From Albugo candida (taxonomy: Eukaryota; Oomycota; Peronosporomycetes; Albuginales), in the NCBI GenBank assembly GCA_040437565.1, contig JBDOQK010000007.1, forward strand, positions 434,001 to 498,000: a stretch of 64,000 bases of DNA, in the 5' to 3' direction. Made by a program: the position numbers and the translations under genes. Shown in pieces: positions 33,801 through 45,162 of the stretch (its first letter is position 1; each line of letters starts with the position of its first letter). A model generated the notes under the pieces. The model was not told the DNA's origin. It did not search any database and saw only the letters and a program-made list of their open reading frames with translations.

Positions 33801-35179
33801 CTTGTATTTATTTGCGGCCATCATGGTTGGGCATACGGAGGAGCTCCATGGTGAATCAATAAAAACAATAGGCCCGAGCTGCGCACCAGTTTAGACTCCC
33901 ATGAAACTACTAAGTAACCTAGAATCCGTGTTTATGTTGCTAACGATTCCTATTCAAACGTTTATCGGAGATGTTTCTCTCAGTGGTCGCTTCCTTCATA
34001 TTCAACAAATGAGCCATGTATCACTTGGAAACAATAAGAATTCAGAACTAGAACAGATTTGTGATTGCCAATAGGAAGTACATCGGTACACTGCGGGCTC
34101 AACATCTGCTTATGTAGGAGAGCGTAAAATCGATTGACCACATCTCCAACCCGTTCTGCGGTCCATATCAACCCACAAATTATACTCCATTTCGTTGACC
34201 GATTGAGTGCATGTGGAGAATTGAAGTTAATTGGGCTCGATTGCATCGCTTGTCTGTCGGTCAAATGACGCCACATACTCATTACAGAGATATCTCTTTC
34301 TCGACAAATTGCAATAGAAGCAGAAGAGGATTCTATAGGGACCTGTTGTGTCAGCCTTTTTATTTTTTGAATTTGTATCATGTGCCCGAATGGCTCGAGA
34401 GTAATGCTTTAACAGAAAGTCTTAAGTCCTTTGGCTTAGGACCTCAGACGGACATATTCTGGTAGATTTTGATTGTTCAGGCTAAAAGTTAAGCTCTCTG
34501 ACTGAAGATCTTTATTTGTATTAGTGATCTCACCATGAAGATAAAAAATGCAAGTTTAGCCACCACAACTGAAACATCACAGAAGTCAGCCTCATCATCG
34601 AGTGGGGCTCGTGACCTGGAAAGAAAGACATAGCACTCTTCATTCGACACATTCAGATGTTGGAGAAGGATGCATAATGTATGAACAGTTACCAGAAGGA
34701 TCGTGTAAAAAGATTCGCAAGGTCGACTTGCGCGAATTGAACAGCGAAGCTAGATTTGGAAGCTTAGTGCTCGCGACATACAGCGACCTATAACTTGATT
34801 CACAAGGAGCATTGCAAATCAGGCATGAAGCCCAGCCTAGGCTCATCCACCATTGGACAAGGATTATCTGAAAAAATTCATCGGATCTGATAGAGCTTGA
34901 TTTGGTTTGTCTGACTTTAATCGCGATGAGGGAAGTGGCTAATTATGTCTATGTGTACCATAATAGTAATTGGGGCCTAAAGTAGTGGACGATGCCTTAC
35001 TCGAAGAAGCAAGTGCGGTGCACCTGGAAGGATCAACATGTTATATGTCTCATTTCATCCAGTTTCCCAACAATTAGCGATCCAGTTTTGGTAGCTAGGT
35101 GTCACGTTGCCAACTCTCCTTTGCCCTTCTTTTTTTGGAACACCAGAGCTGGGCCAGTGCATGGTTAGAATGATATACT
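30900..35179. other. Long gene-poor stretch
   Basis: About 4.3 kb with only short frames (none over 140 codons) and no recognised domain. Minus-strand frames at 33008-33421 and 33980-34381 are the longest. They lack clear protein-like composition or splice context and may be remnants of mobile sequence. The contrast with the 80-300 nt spacing elsewhere suggests repeat-derived DNA. Confidence 0.45.
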
Positions 35180-35561
35180 AAGGCCCATGTTTGGTAACTT
35201 GTTCTACTCGAACTACGATTGTAAAAATTGTTTTCTATCTCTTTTTACAGCCCCATTCGACAAGATCAACAAGGATTTGTACGAGTGATAAGATCGTGCA
35301 AGTGGCTTGGGTTTGCATCTNNNNNNNNNNNNNNNNNNNNNNNNNNNNNNNNNNNNNNNNNNNNNNNNNNNNNNNNNNNNNNNNNNNNNNNNNNNNNNNN
35401 NNNNNNNNNNNNNNNNNNNNAAGGCCCATGTTTGGTAACTTGTTCTACTCGAACTACGATTGTAAAAATTGTTTTCTATCTCTTTTCACAGCCCCATTCG
35501 ACAAGATCAACAAGGATTTGTACGAGTGATAAGATCGTGCAAGTGGCTTGGGTTTGCATCT
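35180..35561. repeat. 141-nt duplicated flank around a gap
   Basis: 35180-35320 and 35421-35561 are the same apart from one base, on each side of 100 N (35321-35420). Most likely one locus from two overlapping contigs or alleles. Confidence 0.9.
35321..35420. other. Assembly gap (100 N)
   Basis: Has 141-nt near-identical flanks on both sides and lies 3' of the invertase gene. Confidence 0.95.
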
Positions 35562-35756
35562 AGAGTTACACGAGACAGTAGATGCTATTTATGCTTGCTT
35601 GGCGCAATTCCACTTACTCGCAAATATTCCATTGGACAAGCAAAAGAAATAAATGTTTTGTTTAAAATTCAAGTACATATTCGCAGTAAGCTATATGTCC
35701 GACCGAATACATTGGGTCGAAATAAGGTCGGTAATAGCAGTCGTGCACGCTCGCAA

Positions 35757-37556
35757 TCAACTCCCTCTGCTCCGATACGGCCAGGCTGTTTTCGCATCAG
35801 CCCATACTTCGAGACTTTCGAACTTGACATTTCCATTGGAAACGACAGAAATGCTATCCGACGGAGATAAGGTTTCACAGGGGTAAATCCTCGTGGATAG
35901 TGCCAAACGATCATTTACAAATACTTCCACCACAGACTTGTCAACGAAAATATTGAATCTTACAGCTTCAAACTTGACGGTACACTGGCCATTAACGTTA
36001 TTGACAATCTTGTGCGCCTCGAAGTATGCTTGGTGGGGAGTCGTGGCGGGTCTGTGGTCTGGGGTAGCCTCAGGACAAGTCATATCACAGCTGTTAGTGC
36101 GATCAATGATCACCATATGGCTGCTGTGATTGTAGATTATTTTCGTAAACTCGGCGCCAGCCATGCTTAGTCGAACTTTGAAGCCAAATTCTGCATTATC
36201 ATCAAACTCAGTCACCACTGCAAGAATCTCGAAAGAGTTGCCTTTTATTGGAAGAACTTGCTCAACCCCTTTGATCAATTGAAGCTCCGACATGTTGAGC
36301 TTATTCGACCCGCGTAATTTCCGCAATTCTGGCCAAGGAGCAATTTTCAGAGTTTTGATTGTGCTAATCTTAAATGACTGCCCTCCACAGTTCAGATTCT
36401 CCTGCTTGGTCACAATATGGGATGATTTAGCTGATAAACGACTCTGCGGATCATAGATTTTCGTGATTGTAATGATGTCAAGTACGCGACTTAGTGCATG
36501 CATTCCATTCCAGCCTTGAAGTTGGGCTTCTCTTCCGTTATCCTCGATAATCCATGCAAAGGCTATATGTTTGTCACTTTTTGGATCTTTGAAAATAGTG
36601 CTTGCGTACCAAATACCGTTATCGGCAATTCCAACCATCTTGGGATTGAACGCTACCTTACCACCTTCATTCTCGAAAGAACCTGCCAACCAAAGTACGG
36701 AATGCAAGTCACCTTTTTCTATGCATAGAAGCATAACATCGAATATGCTTCCTTCTTCATCTACGAGCTCCACGATACTTGTCATTTCGAAATTGTCTCC
36801 GAAATTTCCAGTTACAGCTTCTTCACCAAATGAACTACGTGGTAGTGCCGAAAAGATTAGACCTTGATAGTTCAAAGACGAAAGACTGGATCCACTGTAG
36901 AAGAAAACGGCTGGACCTTTCCCTCTGATTCCTCCTGCAAGAATCATGTGTAGTTGCGGCTTATCGGAATGACCAAGGGCGATATCTAACGAACGAGATT
37001 GTATGAAATAAGGATCGCGCCAACCAGTAACATTATAATCACTCGGAGAGTATAGGATCAGTGGTTCTTTGTACTTTTGCCAAGTGAGACCATTATCATG
37101 AGTCGTAGCTGCCATAACATGTTCGCAATGTGAATATGCAATTTTATGACTGATTGGTAAGCAACTGGCCCCAGTGTATATAAGGACAATTTCACTGACT
37201 CCATTCTTGTCAGTCATGATTGCCTGCCCCGAAAATACACCCTTTTTATCATATTCGCTATCGGGTGACAGCGCGATTGGAGCATCCACCCATTCCACAA
37301 GATTCTTTGATGTAGCTTGACCCCAACTCATATTACCCCATGACGTACCAAAAGGATTAAACTGATAAAACATGTGATACTCATTCGTTTTAGCGTTCCA
37401 ATGTATCCCGCAAGGATCATTCATCCATTTGCTTTCAGCAATAAAGTGGAAGGCTGGTCGATATTTAAAGAACAGTTGACTCAAGTCCGACTCTTTTGCA
37501 TGTAATGGCTGGTTGTTCAGCCACAAGTTTGCTAAAGTCAAAGCAAGATACTTCAT
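35757..37556 (-). CDS. Secreted invertase / beta-fructofuranosidase (GH32)
   Basis: Hydrolyses sucrose or fructans outside the cell. A single exon of 599 codons starts at the ATG at 37556. Residues 1-20 form a signal peptide (MKYLALTLANLWL...). The N-terminal five-bladed propeller carries the nucleophile in WMNDPCG (about D47, Asn-to-Cys change from the usual WMNDPNG), FSGQA, the transition-state Asp in WRDPY (about D181) and the acid/base Glu in NFEMTS (about E257, where most enzymes have E-C). The C-terminal beta-sandwich ends with the familiar VVEVFVNDR and STRIYP. No introns. Fits feeding on host sucrose. Oomycete GH32 genes are often discussed as transferred from fungi or bacteria; that is not tested here. 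Confidence 0.93.
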   Translation of the reverse strand: MKYLALTLANLWLNNQPLHAKESDLSQLFFKYRPAFHFIAESKWMNDPCGIHWNAKTNEYHMFYQFNPFGTSWGNMSWGQATSKNLVEWVDAPIALSPDSEYDKKGVFSGQAIMTDKNGVSEIVLIYTGASCLPISHKIAYSHCEHVMAATTHDNGLTWQKYKEPLILYSPSDYNVTGWRDPYFIQSRSLDIALGHSDKPQLHMILAGGIRGKGPAVFFYSGSSLSSLNYQGLIFSALPRSSFGEEAVTGNFGDNFEMTSIVELVDEEGSIFDVMLLCIEKGDLHSVLWLAGSFENEGGKVAFNPKMVGIADNGIWYASTIFKDPKSDKHIAFAWIIEDNGREAQLQGWNGMHALSRVLDIITITKIYDPQSRLSAKSSHIVTKQENLNCGGQSFKISTIKTLKIAPWPELRKLRGSNKLNMSELQLIKGVEQVLPIKGNSFEILAVVTEFDDNAEFGFKVRLSMAGAEFTKIIYNHSSHMVIIDRTNSCDMTCPEATPDHRPATTPHQAYFEAHKIVNNVNGQCTVKFEAVRFNIFVDKSVVEVFVNDRLALSTRIYPCETLSPSDSISVVSNGNVKFESLEVWADAKTAWPYRSRGS

Positions 37557-37574
37557 CCTGTCAAGTATTTTCAA

Positions 37575-39704
37575 TTGTGTTCCTTTTTACTTGGAGCCGT
37601 AGATTCGGAAGTGAATAAGACCTCTCATCTGGTCGGCTTAGAGCGGCTGGAGAGAACATTGAATTCAGAGCTTCAACAAACTCTAGTGATATGATTGAGT
37701 GCAGCGTGTGTTTTGATGTGAGAAACAGGTAAATTTAAGAGTGCAGCACCTTTTTTACCTTAGAGAAACCATGCAAGTTCAATGTCGTAAAGGGTGGGCA
37801 AGTAATAAGTATTTCAAGGTGAGAACATCAAAGAAGCCGATTGTATCAGTAGAAAAAAACATATGTTTGCTAGGTTTGGCATCCGCTACGTGGCCAATAG
37901 ATTGGCTTTAGTTCGGCTGAACACCTTATCGCTTGTCAAGATGAGTTCCACATACGGGGATTATTTCGTATTAATTTCATCATATTCATCTTTCTTCTCC
38001 TTACCATTTTTGCCGCGGATGGATTGGTACTGATTAAGCTGTAAACGTATGCTCAATAACGACTCACCTGTATTGATTCACTCTCAATTGCTCCCAACGA
38101 GAAGGAGTATGTTTCCTGGATTGTAATCTACCTTAGGTAATCGGTGTTCTGAATAAAGCGACGTGTGAAACGCTATATTCACCGTATAACTTGAGCCACG
38201 CTGCATTGTTCATGTTTAGGTGGGCAGTTGGCCGGATCTGATATGCCCTCTATCTTCGCGCCTTAAGCCACGCGATTGCGCCGACTTGAACATTTAACCA
38301 GGCATTGGCTCTGGGATGCGCGACTCTACGCGCATGACAGATCGACGCGCTCTATAACTAATTTATTTGCGGCTTTATTGTCTTGAGCCTCGCTTCCGAA
38401 CATGAAATTCATCAATAAGCCAAAGCGTCACGGTTGATCTTACAATGAAAGCGCTAGCTTCCACAGCGTCTTCCTGGAAGAAATTCAATTAACTCAGTGA
38501 TTTCCATAATCGCCTTTTCTATTATCGCTCACAATAGCCTTATCTCTGTCATGGTAGCGGGGCCGACAAGGTGATTGCCTTCCACCTTTGTTCCTATTTA
38601 TATTACCAGTTGGTTTCGTATAAACAGTATGCTGCCGAGCATTCTGTTAGTGGATACGCAGTACGCTTGGCCGTTACTTTGCCGTTGATGCTATTGGCAA
38701 CAACGCATTTAAGGATGACGATCGAAGATTTCATCGTGATCTACCGAACCCGACTGGGCCTGAATCGCATGTCGTAGTTGCTAAAAAAAGCGCCTTTACT
38801 TGTCTCATGTCATGATCGCTACGATCGATACGAAATGCTCCTTTGTGACAGTTTCCTGCGGCTTCTTTTTACAAGCTTTCGGAATACTCGGTATTTTCTT
38901 AAGGACTATGTATCGGCAAATAGAACTATCAATTGATGACTGATTGGACCCGACAATTTCGAACACGGGTACACCAGTTCGGCACAGATATTGATCATCT
39001 TTTATGTCGTGGTTCTCTAGACCTTGTTGAGAAACTCATGTGCTGGTCAAATAGCTCTTTTCTCTCACCCGATTGAAGTTCTTGTTAAGCGTACAAGAAG
39101 TGACAAAGCCTAAATGATTTTCTTAGAAAAGGTTGAACGAGGACCTGACATTATCTTATTCGTTGGCTTTTGCAACTCGTAGATTTGATTCAAAGCCAAA
39201 ATAATAATACGTCGTGGTGAGCTGTGTTGACTTTGCACAAGTTATAAGCCTTTACGAGAAGACAGGACTTTGGAGAATTTAGTGTCGATGATGAACAAAA
39301 TATACAACTGATCATCAACTCTCTGATGAGTACACGAGTACACAAGCGTGCTCCTTGTCGTTTAGAGATATTGGTACATAAACAAGAAGCAACTACAAAA
39401 CTCGTTAGCCACAGAGTCTCTTCCTACTATATGTACCCAATCCAAATTTCAATTCATCATTTTTGACTACCCGAAAAACGATTTGGGGATATTTAATCGT
39501 ATTATTGCTTTGCGTGGAGCTAGCACTTGACTACCATTTTGAGGTTCAATGGTAAAGTTGGTTAGAAAAAGTTTAATTGAGAACTTTGCCGGTGCAAAAT
39601 CACGCAATCTGGTCTACTACTATCACTTACAAGTAAAGCTCCACTTCATAATATATGACATGATGCTGGCATTTTCACAAAAATAGAAGCCGCGTCAAAT
39701 AACA
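37575..39704. other. Gene-free stretch upstream of invertase and urease
   Basis: About 2.1 kb between divergently transcribed invertase and urease. Only one frame above 60 codons (38571-38777) and nothing recognised. It presumably contains both promoters plus decayed repeat sequence. Confidence 0.4.
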
Positions 39705-39761
39705 TTCATTCTTCTATTTCGTGTTGACCACAAAAGGCCGTGATACTTATTTCTGCCATGC

Positions 39762-39861
39762 NNNNNNNNNNNNNNNNNNNNNNNNNNNNNNNNNNNNNNN
39801 NNNNNNNNNNNNNNNNNNNNNNNNNNNNNNNNNNNNNNNNNNNNNNNNNNNNNNNNNNNNN
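39762..39861. other. Assembly gap (100 N), 57-nt duplicated flank
   Basis: 39705-39761 equals 39862-39918, and both copies end in the urease start codon region. Collapse would leave one intact urease start. Confidence 0.95.
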
Positions 39862-39914
39862 TTCATTCTTCTATTTCGTGTTGACCACAAAAGGCCGTGA
39901 TACTTATTTCTGCC

Positions 39915-42704
39915 ATGCGTTTGAGCCCTCGGGAGGAAGATCACTTGCTTCTCCATAATGCTGGATTTCTCGCACAAAAACGCCTTGCGCGCGGTTTAAA
40001 ATTGAATTGTAGTGAAGCCATCTCTTTACTTGCTTCCCAAGTACGTTATGACTGCAAACACATCTAATTATCCAGATTTGTAAGATCTTGCTGCTGTAGA
40101 CGTTAGAATTTATTCGAGATGGGAAAAAAGTAGCTGAACTAATGACACTTGGTACTCAGATACTCGGAAGGTTGCTTTCACTTCAATTGATTCATTATTT
40201 GAGATTTAATCCCATGAACGTTCAGACGTCAAGTGCTTCGTGGGGTTGCTAAAATAGTCGATGAGGTTCAAGTCGAAGGTACATTTCCGGACGGCACCAA
40301 GCTTGTGACAATCCATAATCCAATTGTTCTTTTGGATGGGGACATGAATCTTGCACTTTACGGATCGTATCTTCCGATTCCATCGATCGAGATCTTTAGC
40401 CAGCCATCAGCCGCTGATGAGGATAATAACCTCGACGATCATCCACCGGGTGAAGTAATCACTCCAAATGAAGATTTGGTTCTAAACAAGGGCAGAATTT
40501 CGTTCTTTTTGAAAATCACCAATTTATCGGACCGACCCATCCAGGTTGGTTCTCATTATCACCTTATTGAGTGTAACCCTTACTTGAGAATGGACCGGCT
40601 TCGAGCTTACGGGAATCGGCTAAACATTGCGTCTGGCACTGCGATTCGTTTTGAACCTGGTGATGAGAAGACTGTGTCCGTCGTACCGATAGGAGGCAAT
40701 CGTTGCATTTCGGGCGGTAATGGCCTAGCGTCAGGTCGTGTGGATCCTACACGAGCACAAGAAATTTTGTCATCCTTGCTCGAAAAAGGATTTCATCATG
40801 AGCCTCAGGCTATGTGTCAGGAAGAAGCCAGACAGAAAGAGGCGATTGATGGAACCTGCATAATTACTCGGAGTAACTACGCACAAACGTATGGTCCAAC
40901 CACTGGAGATCGCGTGCGATTGGGAGACACGACGTTATATATCTCAGTAGAGAATGACTGGACTGTGTACGGAGATGAATGTAAGTTTGGCGGTGGCAAA
41001 GTGCTTCGGGAAGGAATGGGCCAAAACACAGGTAGTGGTTCCGATACGGCTCTGGAAACGATCATCACGAATGCCCTTATTGTGGATTATACTGGAATCT
41101 ACAAAGCTGACGTTGGAATGAAAGATGGGTACATTGTTGGCATTGGTAAAGGAGGAAATCCTGATGTAATGGATGGTGTCGGAGCCAACATGATTGTTGG
41201 TGTTAATACCGAAGTTATTGCTGGAGAGGGACTAATTCTGACTGCCGGAGGAATTGATGCTCATGTTCACTTTATCTGCCCACAGTTGTGCATCGAAGCG
41301 CTCACAAGGTAATATGAAGCATGTTTCAGTTCTGTTGAACTTCATGACAATCGTCGTTCTTATTTTGCAGCGGACTCACAACAATGATCGGTGGGGGAAC
41401 AGGTCCTGCAACAGGAACCAACGCTACAACCTGCACGCCGGGTCCGAACCATATCAAAATGATGCTGCAGGCCACTGATGCATTTCCGATCAATATTGGG
41501 CTCACCGGAAAAGGAAACTCTTCTCATCCACTTGGAATGCAAAATACGATTGATGCCGGTGCTGTGGGTCTCAAGCTACATGAAGACTGGGGGACAACAC
41601 CAGCGGCAATCGATGAGTGTCTATCAGTCGCGGAAAAAAATGACGTTCAGGTCACCATACACACCGATACTCTCAATGAGTCTTCATGCGTAGAACATAC
41701 AATTGCCGCATTCAAAGGCCGCACTATTCATACGTATCATAGTGAAGGGGCCGGTGGAGGTCATGCGCCAGACATTATCAGCGTATGTGGCGAGGTCAAT
41801 ATTTTGCCTTCTTCGACAAATCCAACCCGACCATACACAATGAACACGATTGACGAGCATGTTGACATGCTGGTATGAATTCTCTCTCGTTCGATTTACT
41901 GATTTTTCACACCTGACAAACCTTCTGATGTAGATGGTTTGTCATCATTTGGACCGTAATATCGCGGAGGATGTTGCGTTTGCCGAGTCGCGAATACGAG
42001 CAGAAACAATAGCGGCCGAAGATGTTCTTCATGATATGGGAGCGATCAGTATCATTTCTTCGGATTCGCAAGCGATGGGACGAATTGGAGAAGTGATAAC
42101 TCGAACCTGGCAGACTGCTGATAAAATGAAGCAAGAACGTGGATGTCTCACGGAAGATGCTACAGTGTGGAAAGGTGAATGCGATAATTTCCGAGTTCGA
42201 AGATATATTGCAAAGTATACAATTAATCCTGCAATTGCCCATGGAATGTCGCATCTAATTGGTTCCATACAAGTCGGAAAATGGGCCGACTTGTGCCTCT
42301 GGAAGCCGTGCTTTTTCGGGGCCAAGCCAGAATTGGTACTCAAAGGTGGTGTTATTGTGTATGGTCAAATGGGTGATCCAAACGCATCAATACCAACGCC
42401 TCAACCGGTAAAGATGCGACCAATGTTTGGTGCCTCCGGAGTTCTTGCGCCCGGGTCGAATTCCATCGCTTTTGTGAGCCAAGCTTGCAAACGTCTTCAC
42501 ACTGCGGAATCATATAAGCTCCAAAAACGTGTAGAACCGGTGCGGCAGTGTCGTGATTTGACCAAAAAAGATATGCAGCTGAACGATGCTCTACCGAAAA
42601 TACATGTGGATCCGGAAACGTACCAAGTACGAGCAGATGGAGTGCTTCTAGAAGCAAAAGCTGCTTCGACCGTCGCATTAGCTCAACGATATTTCTTATT
42701 TTAA
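39915..42704 (+). CDS. Urease (fused gamma-beta-alpha, eukaryotic type)
   Basis: Splits urea into ammonia and CO2 using two nickel ions, in the cytosol. Exons 39915-40040, 40100-40170, 40226-41308, 41371-41872 and 41934-42704 join in phase to about 850 residues. The start [20 protein letters not shown] is the classic gamma-subunit opening. The beta part follows ([12 protein letters not shown]), then alpha with the nickel site: HVHF, the lysine that is carbamylated (GLKLHEDWG), HTDTLNES, the [12 protein letters not shown] motif, the flap MVCHHLD and D in SSDSQAMGR. All catalytic residues are present, so the enzyme should be active if accessory proteins (UreD/F/G) exist elsewhere. None of them lies in this window. 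Confidence 0.95.
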
Positions 42705-42742
42705 TATGAATTCTTGTGCGCCAACACGGTCACCAATCGGAC

Positions 42743-44316
42743 TCACATGATCCAAAGATTCTTAGATTTGACATTTGAATCAAAGTTGATACGCGAAGAC
42801 TCGCGTATAGAATCGGAACCAAAGGAAAGTCGAGATGAGACAAGTGAATTTGGTGTCGATGTACTGGTTTCGAGGATTGCAAATGATGACGTATTGCTGT
42901 CAGTAAAAGTGACTCCGGACTCTAATATTGCGGATGGGAACCTAGAGGATACTAGGGACGGCGCATTGCTATTCGCTGTATACTCGCTGCTAAGGCTCAA
43001 CCCAGAATCAACCATATTACCCGATCCAGGTTTTGGTTGAGCCTTATTAGCAATAGAGGATGGACTTGATGTACGATCTACCATCGGCATTTTGTCGCTT
43101 AGTGGTCTGCTCGCTGGTGCTGCCTCCGGTTGTTTTTTTCGTCTTTGTACAAAAATTACGACTCCAATTGCGGCAATTCCGAGAGAGACACCGAGACTGA
43201 CTAGAAGTATACCCATGACATTATTCTTTCCATTCGACGACTTGTTTGAACTACTTTGTCCTGATGCTTCGACGACGGTCTTCCCGCCACCTCGTGAGAG
43301 TAATTGCTTGACATCTTTATCAATTTTATTCGTTGCATTCTGATGTGTATTGACATCGGATTTGTCGCAACAATCACCTGCGAGACAGAAGGAAGAGACC
43401 AAGGCAGCATGATCAGAGGGATAGCAATCGTTGAATTTTTGCCGAACGACGCTGCTTTTTGTCGCGCACACACCTGTCGGAAGTCGATGGAGGATATAGT
43501 CGAATTTTTCAGTACAGGTTGCTGTGAGTAGATCCCCGCAAAACGTGGGATCAGCACTATCGTCCTTCAAATCTTGGGTAATCAAATACTGAACGGCAGG
43601 AGAAGAAGTTTTGCTATTCAGGTCGCCTAGAAGTATTATAGCCTTGTCGCTTTGTTGACACAGTGAACCAAGTCGTTGTACGATCACCTTGGCTCCATTG
43701 CTCTGAGCCAGATCGTTACCAAGAGTTTCCCAATGCGTATTAAATACACAAACTGTGATACCGGTAGGTATATGGTTGAATCGTCCCCACACACACGTAC
43801 GATATTGCGTCATGCCCCAGTCAATAGAAGCCACATCTGGATTAGGACCCTATACAAACAACATCGCTTAGAGAAGGATAGGACCAGCATATTGATTTGA
43901 CGTATGCTCCGTACCAGCCAAAACATCCCTGAAGCGATTGGAGCCCAGGTATCCTTCTTGTGATAGATAGCATTCCACTCTGCTGGATTGCCGTTAAGTG
44001 ATCCCGAGGAAGCACCAACAGCTGCGTATGTGCTCAGCTGCTGATCCAGAAATCCTTTCTGAGCATCGGAGGTTTCTTGTACTCCAAAAAAATCCGGATT
44101 CTGAGAAGCGATTTGTTGCACAACACCATCCTTTCGTATTCCATTCCATTGTGTGCAATGTTCATCAGCATCTTTTGGAGCCTGATCTGTTCGTATGTTG
44201 AATGTCATCAACTTCATCATCAAGGGGTTCTGTGCTGGCGTGGATTCTTGAGCGCTCACGTACGAAAAATGTAATATTGACAGACTCGTGAAAAGCATGC
44301 ATGTAAATGTCGGCAT
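42743..44316 (-). CDS. Membrane-anchored endonuclease/exonuclease/phosphatase-family protein
   Basis: Two exons with a 65-nt intron near 43851-43915 (GTACGG...TATAG). Signal peptide MPTFTCMLFTSLSILHF...SAQ; an ATG 24 nt upstream is also possible. The EEP fold shows MTFNIRTD, the metal-binding Glu in FGVQET, FNTHWE, GDLNSKTSS and the terminal SDHAALV. After about 60 linker residues comes one membrane span (VMGILLVSLGVSLGIAAIG) with a basic stop-transfer, then a 110-residue Ser-rich cytosolic tail. So the catalytic part is predicted outside the cell (or in the lumen). Substrate could be phosphodiester, nucleic acid or phospholipid; it cannot be told from sequence. Confidence 0.88.
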
Positions 44317-44433
44317 GACGTCATAGAATGCCCAATGCATAATCGTTAAATGTATTGGAATACACGATATTCGACCAAGTGAATGGTATTTGTCACTTAC
44401 AATCAGTGAAACTGCTTCAAAGTTTAATGACAC

Positions 44434-45162
44434 TACTGAGAATCGCTGGTGTCAATATACCAAGCACCGATACTCTATTATTAGTTGAACGGAAATGCCT
44501 GTGAGGGTTGGCTATCAGAAAAGGAATACGTAGCATGATTGGGTCTTTGCTCAATCGAGGAGGTGGTGACTGTACACGACCGGGAGGATAAGTCGTGCTC
44601 TTACACTACGAATTATGTGTCCGGTACCCAATTGCAAGGTTTCGAGTCAGAACCCTCTTTATTTTGATTCGAATAAGAAGGTTAGGAAAAATCGATTTCG
44701 CACAGAACAGAGAAAGCAGATCCATTCCTATTGACAAGTATGAGACACTACATCGATGAGACCGGGAACGTGGTCGGATTTTGACATTCAGTGATTGGCT
44801 ACTCCTCATGTTGATGCGGTTAATAGATGCCTTCCTAATTGAGAATAGATGCGCAATTCTATAATTAAGTAGAGTCCGTGCACACTTTGCATCCAGGAGA
44901 ACAATTGTTTCGTATTTCGTATCTCGTGTGCGCTTTCATCATTTGACTCCAAGTAACAAAAATAGCTGAACGATTGCATAACAAGCTGCCATCTCGGGCG
45001 CCTAGTCTTTTGGCCCGACCTTCTGGCTCCCTAGATGCGGAATACCAGTTGGCGGACGGCCACACAGTTTTCGATGCCATATTGTCTCCCCAGAAAGTAG
45101 CAGTAACTTCTCATTACATTTCGCAATCTACACCTTCTAATCGTCCCGAAGCTCATCAAACA
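44434..45162. other. Upstream region of channel gene
   Basis: Between the nuclease-like gene and the channel ATG. The frame of the channel extends open upstream to about 44974 without an ATG, so an additional 5' exon or longer N-terminus is possible. Nothing else seen. Confidence 0.4.

Noticed and set aside
33980-34381. 133-codon minus-strand frame
   Set aside because: No recognised motif and no partner exons; left as part of the gene-poor stretch.
44630-44660. Sequence resembling a tRNA T-loop (ggtttcgagtc)
   Set aside because: No matching acceptor or anticodon stem could be found around it.
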